This document shows positions 21,960-31,775 of a DNA stretch of 64,000 nucleotides, one piece after another. How positions within the stretch are numbered: position 1 is the stretch's first letter; each line of letters opens with the position of its first letter. The position numbers and the translations under genes were made by a program. The notes beneath the pieces were generated by a model, which was given only the letters and a program-made list of their open reading frames with translations, was not told the DNA's origin and searched no databases. Source of the DNA: Guillardia theta CCMP2712. Its lineage: Eukaryota > Cryptophyceae > Pyrenomonadales > Geminigeraceae. The DNA lies in contig NW_005434658.1 in NCBI RefSeq assembly GCF_000315625.1, forward strand, positions 826,400-890,399. The letters run 5' to 3'.

Positions 21960-22960
21960 CCATGGCCGTAGCCTCAGCTAGTACAGGCTCACTGAGTCAG
22001 CCGGGCCAACCGGCGGCAGCAACCGGCAAAAGTTTCCATGAGTTTGCGTCACCGCCGCACTCAGAGCCCGGAACGGTGACTGAGAGTCTCAGTCTGCCCG
22101 AATCGGTCATCGGGCCGATGTTGAACAGACTGAGTCAATCGTGCGGGACTCAGAGTCCGATCACCGTAGGCTCAGTCACTCACCGGGCCCCCGGCCAATG
22201 ACTCATCATTGAGTCGGGCGCGCGGGGGGTGACTCGCTCTCAAGTTACTGAGCAAGTTAATTTGAAACGTGAAAACCGTTCAGATCCGCCCAGGCTAGCA
22301 AACTTAACTGCCACATCCGACCGAGGCGGCTTTCAGGGCCTGCTGACTCAGTGATCGCGGGCGGCCCTTGGCCCGGAAAGACGGGCCCCGGGCGGGCCGG
22401 ATGCCGCCGCTCAGGTAGTCACTGAGCTGTGAATGCCGGGCGGCACTGCATGCACCGTGGCACTGCCCCCTGCTGTCACACTGAGTCACCGGGCAAGCGC
22501 GCCGCGGCAGGGCGGGCCCCGGCCCCCGCCGCGCCGCGGCCGATTTCGGAATTAACAGTGTCAGTGCCAGGCCGGCGGGCCCGGCGTCCGAATAATGACT
22601 GCATACAATCGGACAGTGGCACGCCGGCACGGTCACGGGGGGCCGGGCCGGGGCGGCCTCCGAACTCATCATGCCCCCGCATGGAACTTCGGAATGGCCC
22701 GGCGTGCCGCGTCACAGTGCCCCGCTATGCCGAGGCGGCGGGCGGCACGATCATCCGGCCCGCGAGTACGCGGCCGCCCCCGGCCGCGCGGTCTGTCATC
22801 GGCGGGGGTCGGCAGTGGCCGCAGTAGGCATGACCGCCGGAGTCGGATCGGACGCGGTCCCCGGGCCAGTGGCCGGCGGCACCCGTGCCACCGTGGCACG
22901 GCCCGGTGACCGGGCCCGGCCCGGGGGCCCGGGGGGATGAGGGCCAACAAGCCTGCCACC
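21960..22960. other. 1-kb GC-rich island C
   Basis: Abrupt change to about 65-70% GC, built from recurring words: CACTGAGTC/GACTCAGTG, GGCCCGG, CCGGGCC, GGCAGTG, TTCGGAAT. ORFs on both strands are long only because stops are rare; none shows domains or codon periodicity by eye. Largest of five such islands here. Function unknown; repeat-derived or a GC-rich regulatory region are options. Confidence 0.6.
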
Positions 22961-23115
22961 GAGGGCGGCCAATCATTCATAACAGTACATTTCAAAAAGG
23001 CGTGTAAAAAGCGGGATCCGCCTGTGATGGCAGGAGCGAGGGGTCGTGTCTAAGAGAGGCCATCTGATCATCCTTTGCCACCTCTCAACCTCTTTCTCTC
23101 TGCCTTGTGTTCAGC

Positions 23116-25566
23116 ATGGACACCCTTGTCCATGTCGAGGACGACAAGGAAAATGTGCACAACTGTAACAGCTCTCCTGCCCTCCCCAAGACTCTGAAGC
23201 GGGAAGCTCTCAACATCTCATCGAAACTCAAGGATGTAGCTGACTGTAGGAGCCCAGCACCAAAGTCTCGACCGTCTGTGCTGGCTCTTTGTGAGATGTC
23301 ACCCATGTCCAAAAGCCCGCTCTCCATTCGGAGCCCTCTGCACGCACAAACTCGGAGTCCGTTGCACAAGCCGAGGATGTCCGTCCTGGCCCTGGCAGAG
23401 ATGAGCCCCATGGGTGAGAGTCCTTCGCTAGAGGACAATGCTGCAGAAGCCAAAAGCTGTGCCGGACAGCAGGCATTGTTTGCCGAAGTTATGCAGGAAA
23501 TTGCTAACGACTTGAAGGACAAGGAGCTTGCAGGTTCCAAACCAGAAGAAGAAAACAAGAAAGGAGACGAAGGCATTATCACAAAGCAGGGAGACGTCTC
23601 GGTTAAGGAAGCAAACAAAGAGAAAGAAACAGCAACAGATGCGAAGGAGAAAGAAACAGCAACAGATGCGAAGGAGAAGGGTCCGACTTACAGAGGGCGG
23701 GAGAGCATCTTGTGGTTTCAGGACCTCGAGAAGGGGCAGACACGTGAGAGCTGTCTAGCAAACATTGATCTAACCACCCTGGTTGTCTGCTCCTGCCATG
23801 TCCTGTCATCTAACTTCTGTCATTGTAGGAAGAGGGGCCAGTGCTCAACCAAGAGGTTGAAACGAATCAGATGTCGTCTTGCGAGGTCGAGTTGCAAAAA
23901 GGAGAGAAATCGGATTGCAGCAGTTGTAAAGAGGAGAATTCCTTGTCACACTCAGGAGTGAGGACAAGCTTCATCCCGACCACTCCCTCCTCCCTGGCCA
24001 AGAGAAACTCCTCAATCGCCTCCAAGCTTCGTCCTCCCTCCCCTAGGTGACCCTCAGCAACTGAACCCTGACGGGACTGACGTTTCTTTCATCAGCGTCA
24101 CGGCTCGTTGGGCTCCTAACGGCATCGACCGATGCTTCGGAAAATGGGGGCCGTCCGCCTCCTTTTACTTAGCTCCTCCGACGAGCTCAGAGACCGTAGG
24201 ACGATGCATTAGCTCCTCGTCCAGTCTCAGTTTGTTGCAGCCTGCAGTAGAGACGACGAGCAGCAGAACAATCATCCAAGTGACCAAGGCGATGTCGATC
24301 GAGGTGGCAGAAGATGCGCTGGGAAGGAGCGAGCAGAGAAGCAAACTGCATGTCCTGTGAGCGCTATCGATGGGCACATGTCGGTTGTATCTCACTCGCC
24401 GGCAGGTACAAGGATTCACTCATTACTAAGGATCAATATGACAATGCGATCAACGCTTTCCGACACTATGAAGGTGAATTTGCTTCCCCTTTTTATCAAC
24501 TGTTGTTCTTCATGTCTGTGCTACAATGGTGCCTATGATGTCTCATGTCTCTGGAGTACCTTGACTTCGAAACTCTAACGATCGAACAACTTGAAACAAC
24601 CTGAGTTCCCTCAGACCGGAATTCTTTGTTTTCTTCTCGATGTTATGTAGCCATGCAACTTTGTTGTCAAAAGATCTCAATCTCATCTTCTCATATGACA
24701 TCTTGTCTTTGAATTCGCCAGAAGGAAAGACTCCAGGCAGCTTCCCGTCAGTTGAGGGAGAACGAAACAGCAGGAGGAATCCATCGGAAGGAGGGACCTT
24801 TGAATCAGCTAAGGCAAGGCTTCGTCCTCCTCCCCCGTGCTATCTTTTTACACTGCGCAGGAGAGATTCAAGGACAGGAGCAGCCACGAACCTCTGTTGG
24901 CCTCCAGCAAGGTCAACTGAGCTCATGCACCATTGCCCCCTCCTCAATGTAGTAGCAGGAGACGGTGTCTACACCGAAGAGGCATTCTTCCTCCCGTCCT
25001 CTCACGCCTAAGCGTACTGAAGTCCAGCCGTCCTGCTCTTGCTGATCAGACGCTTGCAGGCTACTCGTCGCCTGCCCGCGACTCGTCGAAGACCGGCGGC
25101 CCTCCTGCCTCTCCGAGAGGCAAACGAGTAAGTGGAGCAGCGGGGCAGGACAAGTCAACGAGCAGGTGAGCGGGATGGTTGGAAAGAAGCCACGTGACTC
25201 GCTCCTCTCAGCTACCAACCTCATCGCCTTTCCAGCTCGAGACCCTCCCATGGCGAGAACGCAGGCCCCGGCACCTCATCGCCCATGCGAACCTCGTCGT
25301 CTCCTTATGTGCGCGAGAAGAAGGGCAGCAGCATACTCAACCAGCCCTTCCAAGCTCTTCGCTCCACTCCCGGTACTCGCAGTCTTGTCCACCTCCCTTG
25401 GCTGACCGAATGACAGTTCGAGCAGCGCAGAGGCCTCGAGGAGGTAGAGAATGAAAAGCTGATTGTAGAGGGAAAGAAGGGCAAGGGGAAGTCCCAAGGC
25501 GGCAGGGCCATCAAACATGAGCTTGCTGGATCAGCAGCAGGTTGCCGTCGGGATCTCTCAACGTGA
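23116..25566 (+). CDS. KEN-box protein with repeated SP motifs, probable cell-cycle-regulated protein
   Basis: ATG 23116. Residues 11-13 read KEN within DDKENVHN, a typical APC/C degron. Two copies of SVLALxEMSPM (about 23277 and 23379) are set among many Ser-Pro sites (KSPLSIRSPL, TRSPLHK), typical of CDK substrates. A small in-frame repeat (KETATDAKE) follows. The next exon (23829-24050) joins in phase, through the intron 24051-24097, to an exon continuing VTARWAPNGIDRCFGKWG and ending near 24355. An exon at about 24406-24471 (YKDSLITKDQYDNAINAF) follows. Downstream candidates (24720-25140; FEQRRGLEEVENEK at 25416; TGA 25564-25566) are plausible but frames are unproven. No enzyme domain. 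A mitotic or cell-cycle role is inference from the KEN box and SP sites. Confidence 0.5.
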
Positions 25567-25622
25567 TGGAAGTCTCTCCATCCTCGTCCAGCTCTCTCTC
25601 TACAATGCTCCCACCCGCAGCC
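25511..25622 (-). pseudogene. Isolated VOC/glyoxalase-like C-terminal exon, antisense
   Basis: On the minus strand a 37-codon stretch reads like the last strand of a VOC (glyoxalase/dioxygenase) domain: AAGGSIVERELDEDG, then TSITLRDPDGNLLLIQQ and a stop. RDPDGN is typical of the family. Only 170 bp separate it from the RsmI stop, and no N-terminal VOC exon is visible there. It also overlaps the presumed last exon of the plus-strand KEN-box gene. Best read as a fragment, or a gene whose other exons I cannot find. Confidence 0.33.
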
Positions 25623-25793
25623 TGTAACGCTGGTCATCAGCTACTTGACCCTCCAAGGGAAGCAATTCACCTCCACCTCCCCCTGGAGTTTTTGTACATC
25701 TGCCTCAGTCTGATTGCAGAGAGCTGAGCATAAAAGACTCATCATGACAAGCTAATCGATTTTACCTTGTCAACTTGTGTGTTTTAGCCACTT

Positions 25794-27349
25794 TCACTTG
25801 CCTAGTGCTGATCTCTGCTGATCCCGATCCTCCTCATCCTCCTCCTCCTCCTCCTCCTGTTCTTGCTTGAAGTCCAAGGCAAACTGCTTCAATCGATTCT
25901 TCTTCACATCGAAGAGCTCTGCGACAGCTTTCACAGCTGACGACACAGGGATCCCGTGGGAGATGAACGAGCGGAGCACTCGGGCAGCGAGAGAATCGTC
26001 TTCTCGCGATGACGCTGGTGAAGCGTTTCCTTCGATGACCTGGTCAGACATCAGCTGAAACAGAAGATACTCCCCTCGTCTTGTTTCTGGTCACCAGCGT
26101 GAACTCTCCTCTGGGCGATCGTTTCTGAAAGTGGCTGAGAGCTTCCCGAAGTTTGCCTGCAAACACTTCCTCATGGATCTTTGTGAGCTCCCTTGCAACT
26201 ATGACCTGAGAGAAGGGTGACTTGAAGGCAGACAAAAGAGCTGACTACATCTCTATCAGGACAGTGAGCACATAGGTCTTCTAGGGTCGCCAGCAGCCGA
26301 TGAGGTGCTTCATACAAGACCATCGGGGAGGGTGAGGAAACGACCTGTACAGTGTCAGCGAGCGCTAGAGCAGCAGGATCAGGTGCTCAGAGAGTCTCAC
26401 TCTTTCAACAAACTGCTGGCGCATGGAGCCTTTGGCTGGTATGAAGCCTCCGAAGCAGAACCCTTCCTTGGCCATGCCCGAGATGCTGACCGCAGCCACC
26501 TGAACCGCGTCAGCTGGAGTCGCATCAGCATGAAGCTACCGCTGCACATGCACCAGGGATGGGCTCAACTCTGATCCCTTCCTGCAGACATGCTCGGACA
26601 ACTTCAGTCCCTGGGTCCGAGATAGCAGGAGTGCCGGCATCGCTGACGATGGCAATGCTGCGACCTGCCCTTGCCATGTTGACGATCTCAGAAACCGATC
26701 CCTGCCCTGTCCAACGTGCATCAGGGTGACTGAGTTTGAAACCTTGAGCTATGACATACTGTTGTGCTCATGGTGACTGATCTGAGGCGTCTTTATGTCG
26801 AAGTGCTTCAACATCCGTCCCGTCCTCCTGCTCTCGCGATCAGTCACAACACGGACAGCGCACAAGAAGGTGCCTCGTGTCCTCGCTCGCGATCACATCT
26901 ACTTGCTTCAGAACGTTCACGGCACGTACGGTCATGTCGTTGAGATTGCCGATGGGTGTCGCCACTACATAGAGAGTCCCAGCTTGCACTTGAACTGTCC
27001 TTGCCTCCTCCTCTACCTCCTCCTCCTCAGGACTGCTAGCAGTCATCCGCAGGAGAAATGACGGTCTTTCCCCCCTACCGAGCGATATGGCTGCGGGTTT
27101 CTCGAAGCAGCATGGCGCTCTAGCGCTGGAACTGAACGAACTCGGTGCAGTCAGGAATGCTAACTTCGAGCTCTGCTGCAAATTCAGCCCTGCTCTTCCT
27201 CCCGAAGAAGCAGCAGAGCTCGATGGCATCAGTACGTAACCTTCTCCTCCTCTCCCACCACCGCCTCTCCCTCCTCCTCCTCCCATGGTCTCTATCGCCA
27301 TCAGGATAACTGCAAACACCACCTTCACCTCCAGCGGGCGGATCCACAT
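25794..27349 (-). CDS. rsmI: Plastid-targeted RsmI: 16S rRNA (cytidine-1402-2'-O)-methyltransferase
   Basis: ATG 27347-27349 starts a hydrophobic signal ([13 protein letters not shown]), a Gly-rich stretch and a transit-like region ([19 protein letters not shown]), then the RsmI/YraL tetrapyrrole-methylase fold. Matching blocks: [18 protein letters not shown] and [11 protein letters not shown] (about 26990-26880), [17 protein letters not shown] and [10 protein letters not shown] (about 26680-26540), [32 protein letters not shown] (about 26310-26270), [13 protein letters not shown] and RGEFTLV, and a C-terminal helical part ([17 protein letters not shown]). The stop is at 25794. RsmI 2'-O-methylates C1402 of 16S rRNA in the decoding centre; with this leader the target would be plastid 16S rRNA. 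The acidic tail (poly-Glu) is an addition. Exon borders between blocks are approximate. Confidence 0.85.
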
Positions 27350-27396
27350 GCTGGAAACGACAAAACAGAGAATCAGTGAGTCGAAGTGGTTGAGTC

Positions 27397-27609
27397 TTCA
27401 CGTTCAGTCTACAACTTCTCTCTGGTCATTCATAATTTCAGACTCATTCTTCACGTTCAGTCTACAACTTGTCTTTGGTCATTCATAATTTCAGACTCAT
27501 TCTTCACGTTCAGTCTACAACTTCTCTCTGGTCATTCATAATTTCAGACTCATTCTTCACGTTCAGTCTACAACTTCTCTCTGGTCAATCATAATTTCAG
27601 ACTCATTTC
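27397..27609. repeat. 53-bp minisatellite, four copies
   Basis: Four tandem copies of a 53-bp unit (starts TTCACGTTCAGTCTACAACT, ends CAGACTCATTC) differ at only a few bases. Located just 5' of the RsmI start and about 200 bp before the next plus-strand gene, so in the shared divergent promoter region. Confidence 0.95.
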
Positions 27610-27679
27610 ATAACTTTCGTCTTCTCCTCCAACGAGATTTCAACGATCCGCCAGCAACAAAGTGCCATTGCGCCCCTTC

Positions 27680-27790
27680 CTTATCTTTTGATCACCCCTA
27701 CCCCCTAAATCCAAAATTTTCTGTTGTGTACCCCATCTTTCCTTATAAATGAGTACCCATCTCATGTCACCCAACCCCTATTCCTCCACA
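27680..27790 (+). promoter_or_regulatory. TACCCC-rich stretch upstream of the glycosyltransferase gene
   Basis: Short stretch with TACCCCCTAAAT, GTACCCCATC, AGTACCCATC and ACCCCTATTCC ending 13 bases before the ATG at 27803. Same type as 5605-5800. A core-promoter or 5'-UTR role is inferred from position. Confidence 0.35.
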
Positions 27791-27802
27791 GTATCGCCAA
27801 GC

Positions 27803-27927
27803 ATGGTGGCCGTGAAGGTGATAGTGGCGCTGATTGCCATGGGGGTTGCCTGCATGGGGGAGACGAAGAGGCAGATAGGTGAGCGATGAATGTCTGAAGA
27901 CAACAATGGCGAAGACAACAGCAGCAA

Positions 27928-27958
<31 letters not shown>

Positions 27959-29678
27959 GATCATGATGATTATGTTGTATGATGATTTTGTATGATGATG
28001 ATTGGAAGTGGAAGGGTGATCATAATTGGAGGACAATGATGAAGATACGAAGAAAGTAGCAATAATAGTGGGAGGAGGAGGAGGAGGAGGGAGGGAGGGG
28101 GAGGGGGGGGGGGGAGGCGGGGGGGGAGGGGGGGGGGGGAAGCAGTGATGCCACATGACTGCCTTCTGTAGACGATCGTTGCATGAACGAACAAACCCAT
28201 CGGGTCATTCAAAGGTAGAGAATTTTTGGCCCTCACGCAAGCGCACCAACCAACCTTCTTCCAGATGGCAGACGGTTCAGGCAAACAGCAGCGCACCTGT
28301 CGTTATCATACATCCACAGTACGGGCTAGTGAGTTCATTCACTATTTCAGCCTCTTCCACTGATTTTCCCTTCTGCTCTCTGCTCTTCCCAGGGGAATCG
28401 CATGCTGAGTGTAGCCTCTGCCTTTGCGCTGTCTTTGAGCACCAGCAGGAGATTCTTTGTGGAGTGGGAAGAACCATTTGAAAGCTTGTTCGAGCCAGCA
28501 TTTGACTTGCACTTGTCTTCTTTTCGCCGGGAGGGGGCAAGGAACAAGATGCTGAGGATGGATCTAACTGCAAACTCTCCGTTTCTACAGCCCAGCTCTG
28601 AGAAGCTGGGGTGTCATGATGTGATGTCAGACACGATGAGTTTCGAGATAATTTCCGACCAGTACTTCCTGCCATTGCTCCTTGTGAATCCTTTCATTCG
28701 CAAAAATATCCAGCAAATTGGCTCCGATCTTCGTGGTTGCCTGCCAGAACTACATGGCAGTGAGAGGGAGGATGCTGAAGTCTCTCATGAGTCTCTTATC
28801 TTGACGATGATTGCACGTTGGTTGTTCAGACCCAACAAAAGGATCCGCAAGGCAGTTGATACTTTCGAGATGCAGCGAGGAGGAGGAAGATGCGAAGTTG
28901 GGGTACACCTGAGAACCCCGATGTTCGAATTCGAGTACAAGCAGGTCCCGAATCCAAGGCTTGTTCCAGCTCTTATGACATCATGCCTCAGGTACCTCAA
29001 GTCGACTCGGAAGTTGCGCTGGAGTGCGGCAGGAATTTGTTGCTCAACCGATCGAGTGATACGAGCGCCGGGGGTGGGGAGGAGGCGGGCTGGATGTTTC
29101 TTTCGACAACGTCGGACGAAGTCAAAGTGCTAGCGAGGGAGATGCTGGCGGGAAACGTCACGTTCACAAGAGGGGCTACGAAGAGACTGCAGGAGGATGG
29201 GAGGGGAGAGACGCAGGCCCTGATGGACTTGCTGCTGCTGTCAAGGTGTAGGTCGTTGGTAGCATCCGTTCATTCAACCTTCAGGTCCCCTGTCCTCTTC
29301 TCTGCCGCTCCTCCCTGACGATGCGAAGCTACTCTGCCTCCATGTTCTCTCCTCTCCGCCCGTGGGTTGTGACGTCCGCAACTCGTCAAGTGTCCTTCAA
29401 GCTCATGCTCTTCCCCAGCAAGTGACCCAGTGCCACAGGGGGAAGTTTGGTTCGAGGGTTCCCAGCGGAGTGAGTGCGTGAGAAGTCGACAAGTGGAGGT
29501 AGACGACTGGTCGTTGAGCGTGAGACTAACTGCCGAGCAGCCTTGCTTCCATGCAGGCGCCAAGGTACTACCGTTGCTGTCTTGCTATCAGAGCGAAGCC
29601 TCGGATTTCCAGGGGATGAGGAGCAGAAGATGCGGAGGGGAGAAGTGCGATGGCGACGAACATGCGTGTTGGTATTGA
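27803..29678 (+). CDS. Fucosyltransferase-like glycosyltransferase, secretory
   Basis: ATG 27803 encodes a signal peptide (VAVKVIVALIAMGVACMG). Exon 1 ends 27878 and joins in phase to 28172, then to an exon near 28265-28328. The 64-nt intron 28329-28392 joins to give HPQYGLGNRMLSVASAF, the GLGNRM hallmark of alpha-fucosyltransferase-like (GT37/GT23-like) enzymes, where it shapes the nucleotide-sugar site. Further blocks: RRFFVEWEEPF, GRCEVGVHLRTP (28890), WMFLSTTSDEVKVLA, DLLLLSRCRSLVASVHSTF. A 44-nt intron at about 29284 joins to SYSASMFSPLRPWVVTSAT. A Cys-rich end follows (AEQPCFHAG to EHACWY, TGA 29676-29678). Golgi fucosylation of a glycan is inferred; donor and acceptor are not provable here. 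The large first intron contains GA-rich and poly-G tracts. Confidence 0.66.
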
Positions 29679-29709
29679 GAAAAAGGAAGTAAGAGAACAG
29701 CTGCAAGAT

Positions 29710-31576
29710 TCAGCTCAAGTCGACTTCGTCCATGAAGGATATCAGCCCCTGTGTGAGGTCAGGGGAGGAGGTCAAAAGACTCGAGGAAATCAGTCTCGAT
29801 GAATACCTGCACAAAGTCTTCTTTCTCCTTCTCTTCTGTGGCGGGGCTACAAAGATTTGAAGGGTCCTTCGTTTCAAGAACCTGAGCTCGTCAACCACTC
29901 AGCCTTGTCCTCCTCCTCCTCCTCCTCCTCCTCCTCCTCCTCCTCCTCCTCCTCCTCCTCCTCCTCCTCCTCCTTCTGTTGTCCCACCTTGACGCCAGGA
30001 GGTGCGGTCGTCCCTGCTTCCATTGATGCGAAAATGAGCGACGCGACAGATTTAGCAGTCTTCTCCTGCTTTGCAAAACTTGCCGCAACCTGGAAGACAG
30101 CAGCCTTTTCACTGTATTCTCAAGGGCTAGAGGGCAGTGGGAAGGAGGAGAGACGCAGAAAACATAGATCAGCGAAATGACGCAGGCCGAAAGTCAGGGA
30201 GGGAGGGAGGGAGCAGTACGAAGATACAGCAATGTCTTGCAGAAGATAAACAAATAGTAGCAGGGCACGGGAGCAGAAGAAGAGCCGTTACCTTGGCACC
30301 AAACCCGTTACCGAGGACGTGAACTTGATCCACTTTCAATGTCTTCGAGATGTCTGCCCATAGCCTCTGCCCTTGCACACATGAGTCCCCTCTCCTCCTT
30401 CCTTTCGCCCCCACCGTCAGTTCTTCTACCGCAAAGCTCTCGGCATTGGCTGGGTTTGACGACAGAGCTTGTCTGCGGGTGAGACCATCAATGTAGGAAA
30501 AATTGGGAGTCAGGGATGGGAGCGAGGAAGGGACGACGAGTAGGGGAGTGAAGGAGGGACGGTGAAGGGTGGGGGAGTGCAGGAGGGAGTGAGGAAGGAC
30601 AAGTGGGGGAGAGTGAGGGAGGGAGAGGGAGGGAGGGAGGGAGGGAGGGAGGGAGGGAGGGAGGGAGGGAGGGAGGGAGGGAGGGAGGGAGGGGGAGTGA
30701 GATAGTGACAATGTTCACTTCTTCTCAGATTCCCTCCCCTCTCACTCACCGAGTTTCTGCTGGAAGAGGCTCGGACAATCCTGTCCCTAGAGCATCGTAA
30801 AGGATCACCTGATCTCCTTGTCACTCAGAGGTAGAGGAGGAGGAGGGTCAGCAGACCCTTCTGTCAGATGTGCAGACAGCTTCCATGACAGTGAGATACT
30901 CGTGATCTTTGAACTTGTCCGCAATGACAAGCAGAGGCTTCCGCTTCCCCTCCTTCCCTGCTCTGCGTCAGGAAGTGAAAGGGGCAAGGGCAGCGTCACC
31001 TTTCACTTTCGATCTCTCCTTCGATTCATCTCCCACCACCCGGTAGAAGACTTCTCGCTTGTTGCTGCTTACTGATCCCTCCGTCGCTACGGTCACTGTC
31101 TCCTCGGACCTTCGCTCCATCAGTACACCCTCGTCTCCTCTCCAAACCTACCAGGGCATCCAGAATTCCCATGACCGCGGCTTTGTCCCACAGAGAGCGT
31201 CGCTGCTCCGAGCCTGTGACAGGACGAGCACGTTCCCTGCTGCGAGCCTCAACATCTTCCCGATGGCAGTTCTGCGATCCTCTCCTTGCTCCTGTTCCAT
31301 GCGCAGACATGGCGCGATGGGTGATCGGATGCCCGTCGTTCCCGTGATGAGCGGGAAAGTTCCATGCAGAGAGGGATGAGGAGGAGAGAAAGAAGAGGAG
31401 GAGCGGAGGAGGAGCGAAGGCGAGAAGGCGTTTGTAACGCCTGCATGAACCAGCGCCAGCATCACGGCGGCCGCTGCCATGACGAAAAGTTTGCGGCTAA
31501 CAGGAGGGGTTCTCGTTTCTTTTGATGGGGTGGTAGGATAACCGGGTGATCCAATTCCCCGCATGGTACAAATCAA
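29710..31576 (-). CDS. Alpha/beta-hydrolase-fold protein (proline-iminopeptidase-like) with thylakoid-lumen-type targeting; nucleophile missing
   Basis: The leader has three parts: a signal peptide (MAAAAVMLALVHAGVTNA, Met near 31483), a transit peptide starting FSPSLLLRSSSSFS, then EDRRTAIGKMLRLAAGNVL and ARSSDA, which resembles a twin-Arg thylakoid signal. The body follows proline iminopeptidase order: VFYRVVGDE, KPLLVIADKFKDHEYL, VILYDALGTGLSEPLP (about 30780), LWADISKTLKVDQVHVLGNGFGAK (about 30355-30297). Where active enzymes have GxSxG this one reads GNGFG, so the nucleophile Ser is Gly (codon at 30304-30306); the HGGPG oxyanion motif is also absent. The last exons end VLETKDPSNLC and ISFMDEVDLS, stop 29710. 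Introns hold (TCC)22 and (GGGA)n. Likely a non-catalytic lumenal protein; function unknown. Confidence 0.62.
29907..29973. repeat. (TCC)22 microsatellite
   Basis: About 22 perfect TCC units, in an intron of the minus-strand hydrolase-fold gene under the best splice model (donor after APPGVK, acceptor before VLETKDP). If retained it would encode a poly-Glu run followed by an early stop. Confidence 0.9.
30620..30692. repeat. (GGGA)n microsatellite
   Basis: Nearly perfect GGGA tetranucleotide tract of about 70 bp in an intron of the hydrolase-fold gene. A (CCCT)n tract of the same class lies at 35356-35400. Confidence 0.9.
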
Positions 31577-31775
31577 GGAAGGGGGATGGAGGGGGTTATA
31601 AATTATTTCGCAGGGTGCCTAGTGTATGAGGGGTACCTAACTTGTCAACGGACAGCGAAAATGGAAAGGAAGGGTAGCAAGGAAACATGCATGAAGGGAA
31701 AGAAGAATAGACAGTGCAAAGGGAAGAGGAAAGGAAAGAGCAGAGAAGAAGAGATATGAAGGAAGGGGAGATCGC

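Noticed and set aside
22304..22995. Long ORFs on both strands of the GC-rich island
   Set aside because: Several overlapping frames are open at once with Arg/Pro/Gly/Ala-biased products and no motifs; open frames follow from scarcity of AT-rich stops.
24165..24419. Minus-strand ORF with a hydrophobic helix (ALVTWMIVLLLVVSTAG)
   Set aside because: It is the antisense of an exon that joins in phase to the plus-strand KEN-box gene, which fits better.
27397..27609. Regular 53-bp repeats as a possible CRISPR array
   Set aside because: The units are head-to-tail without unique spacers, and the surroundings are eukaryotic split genes; it is a minisatellite.
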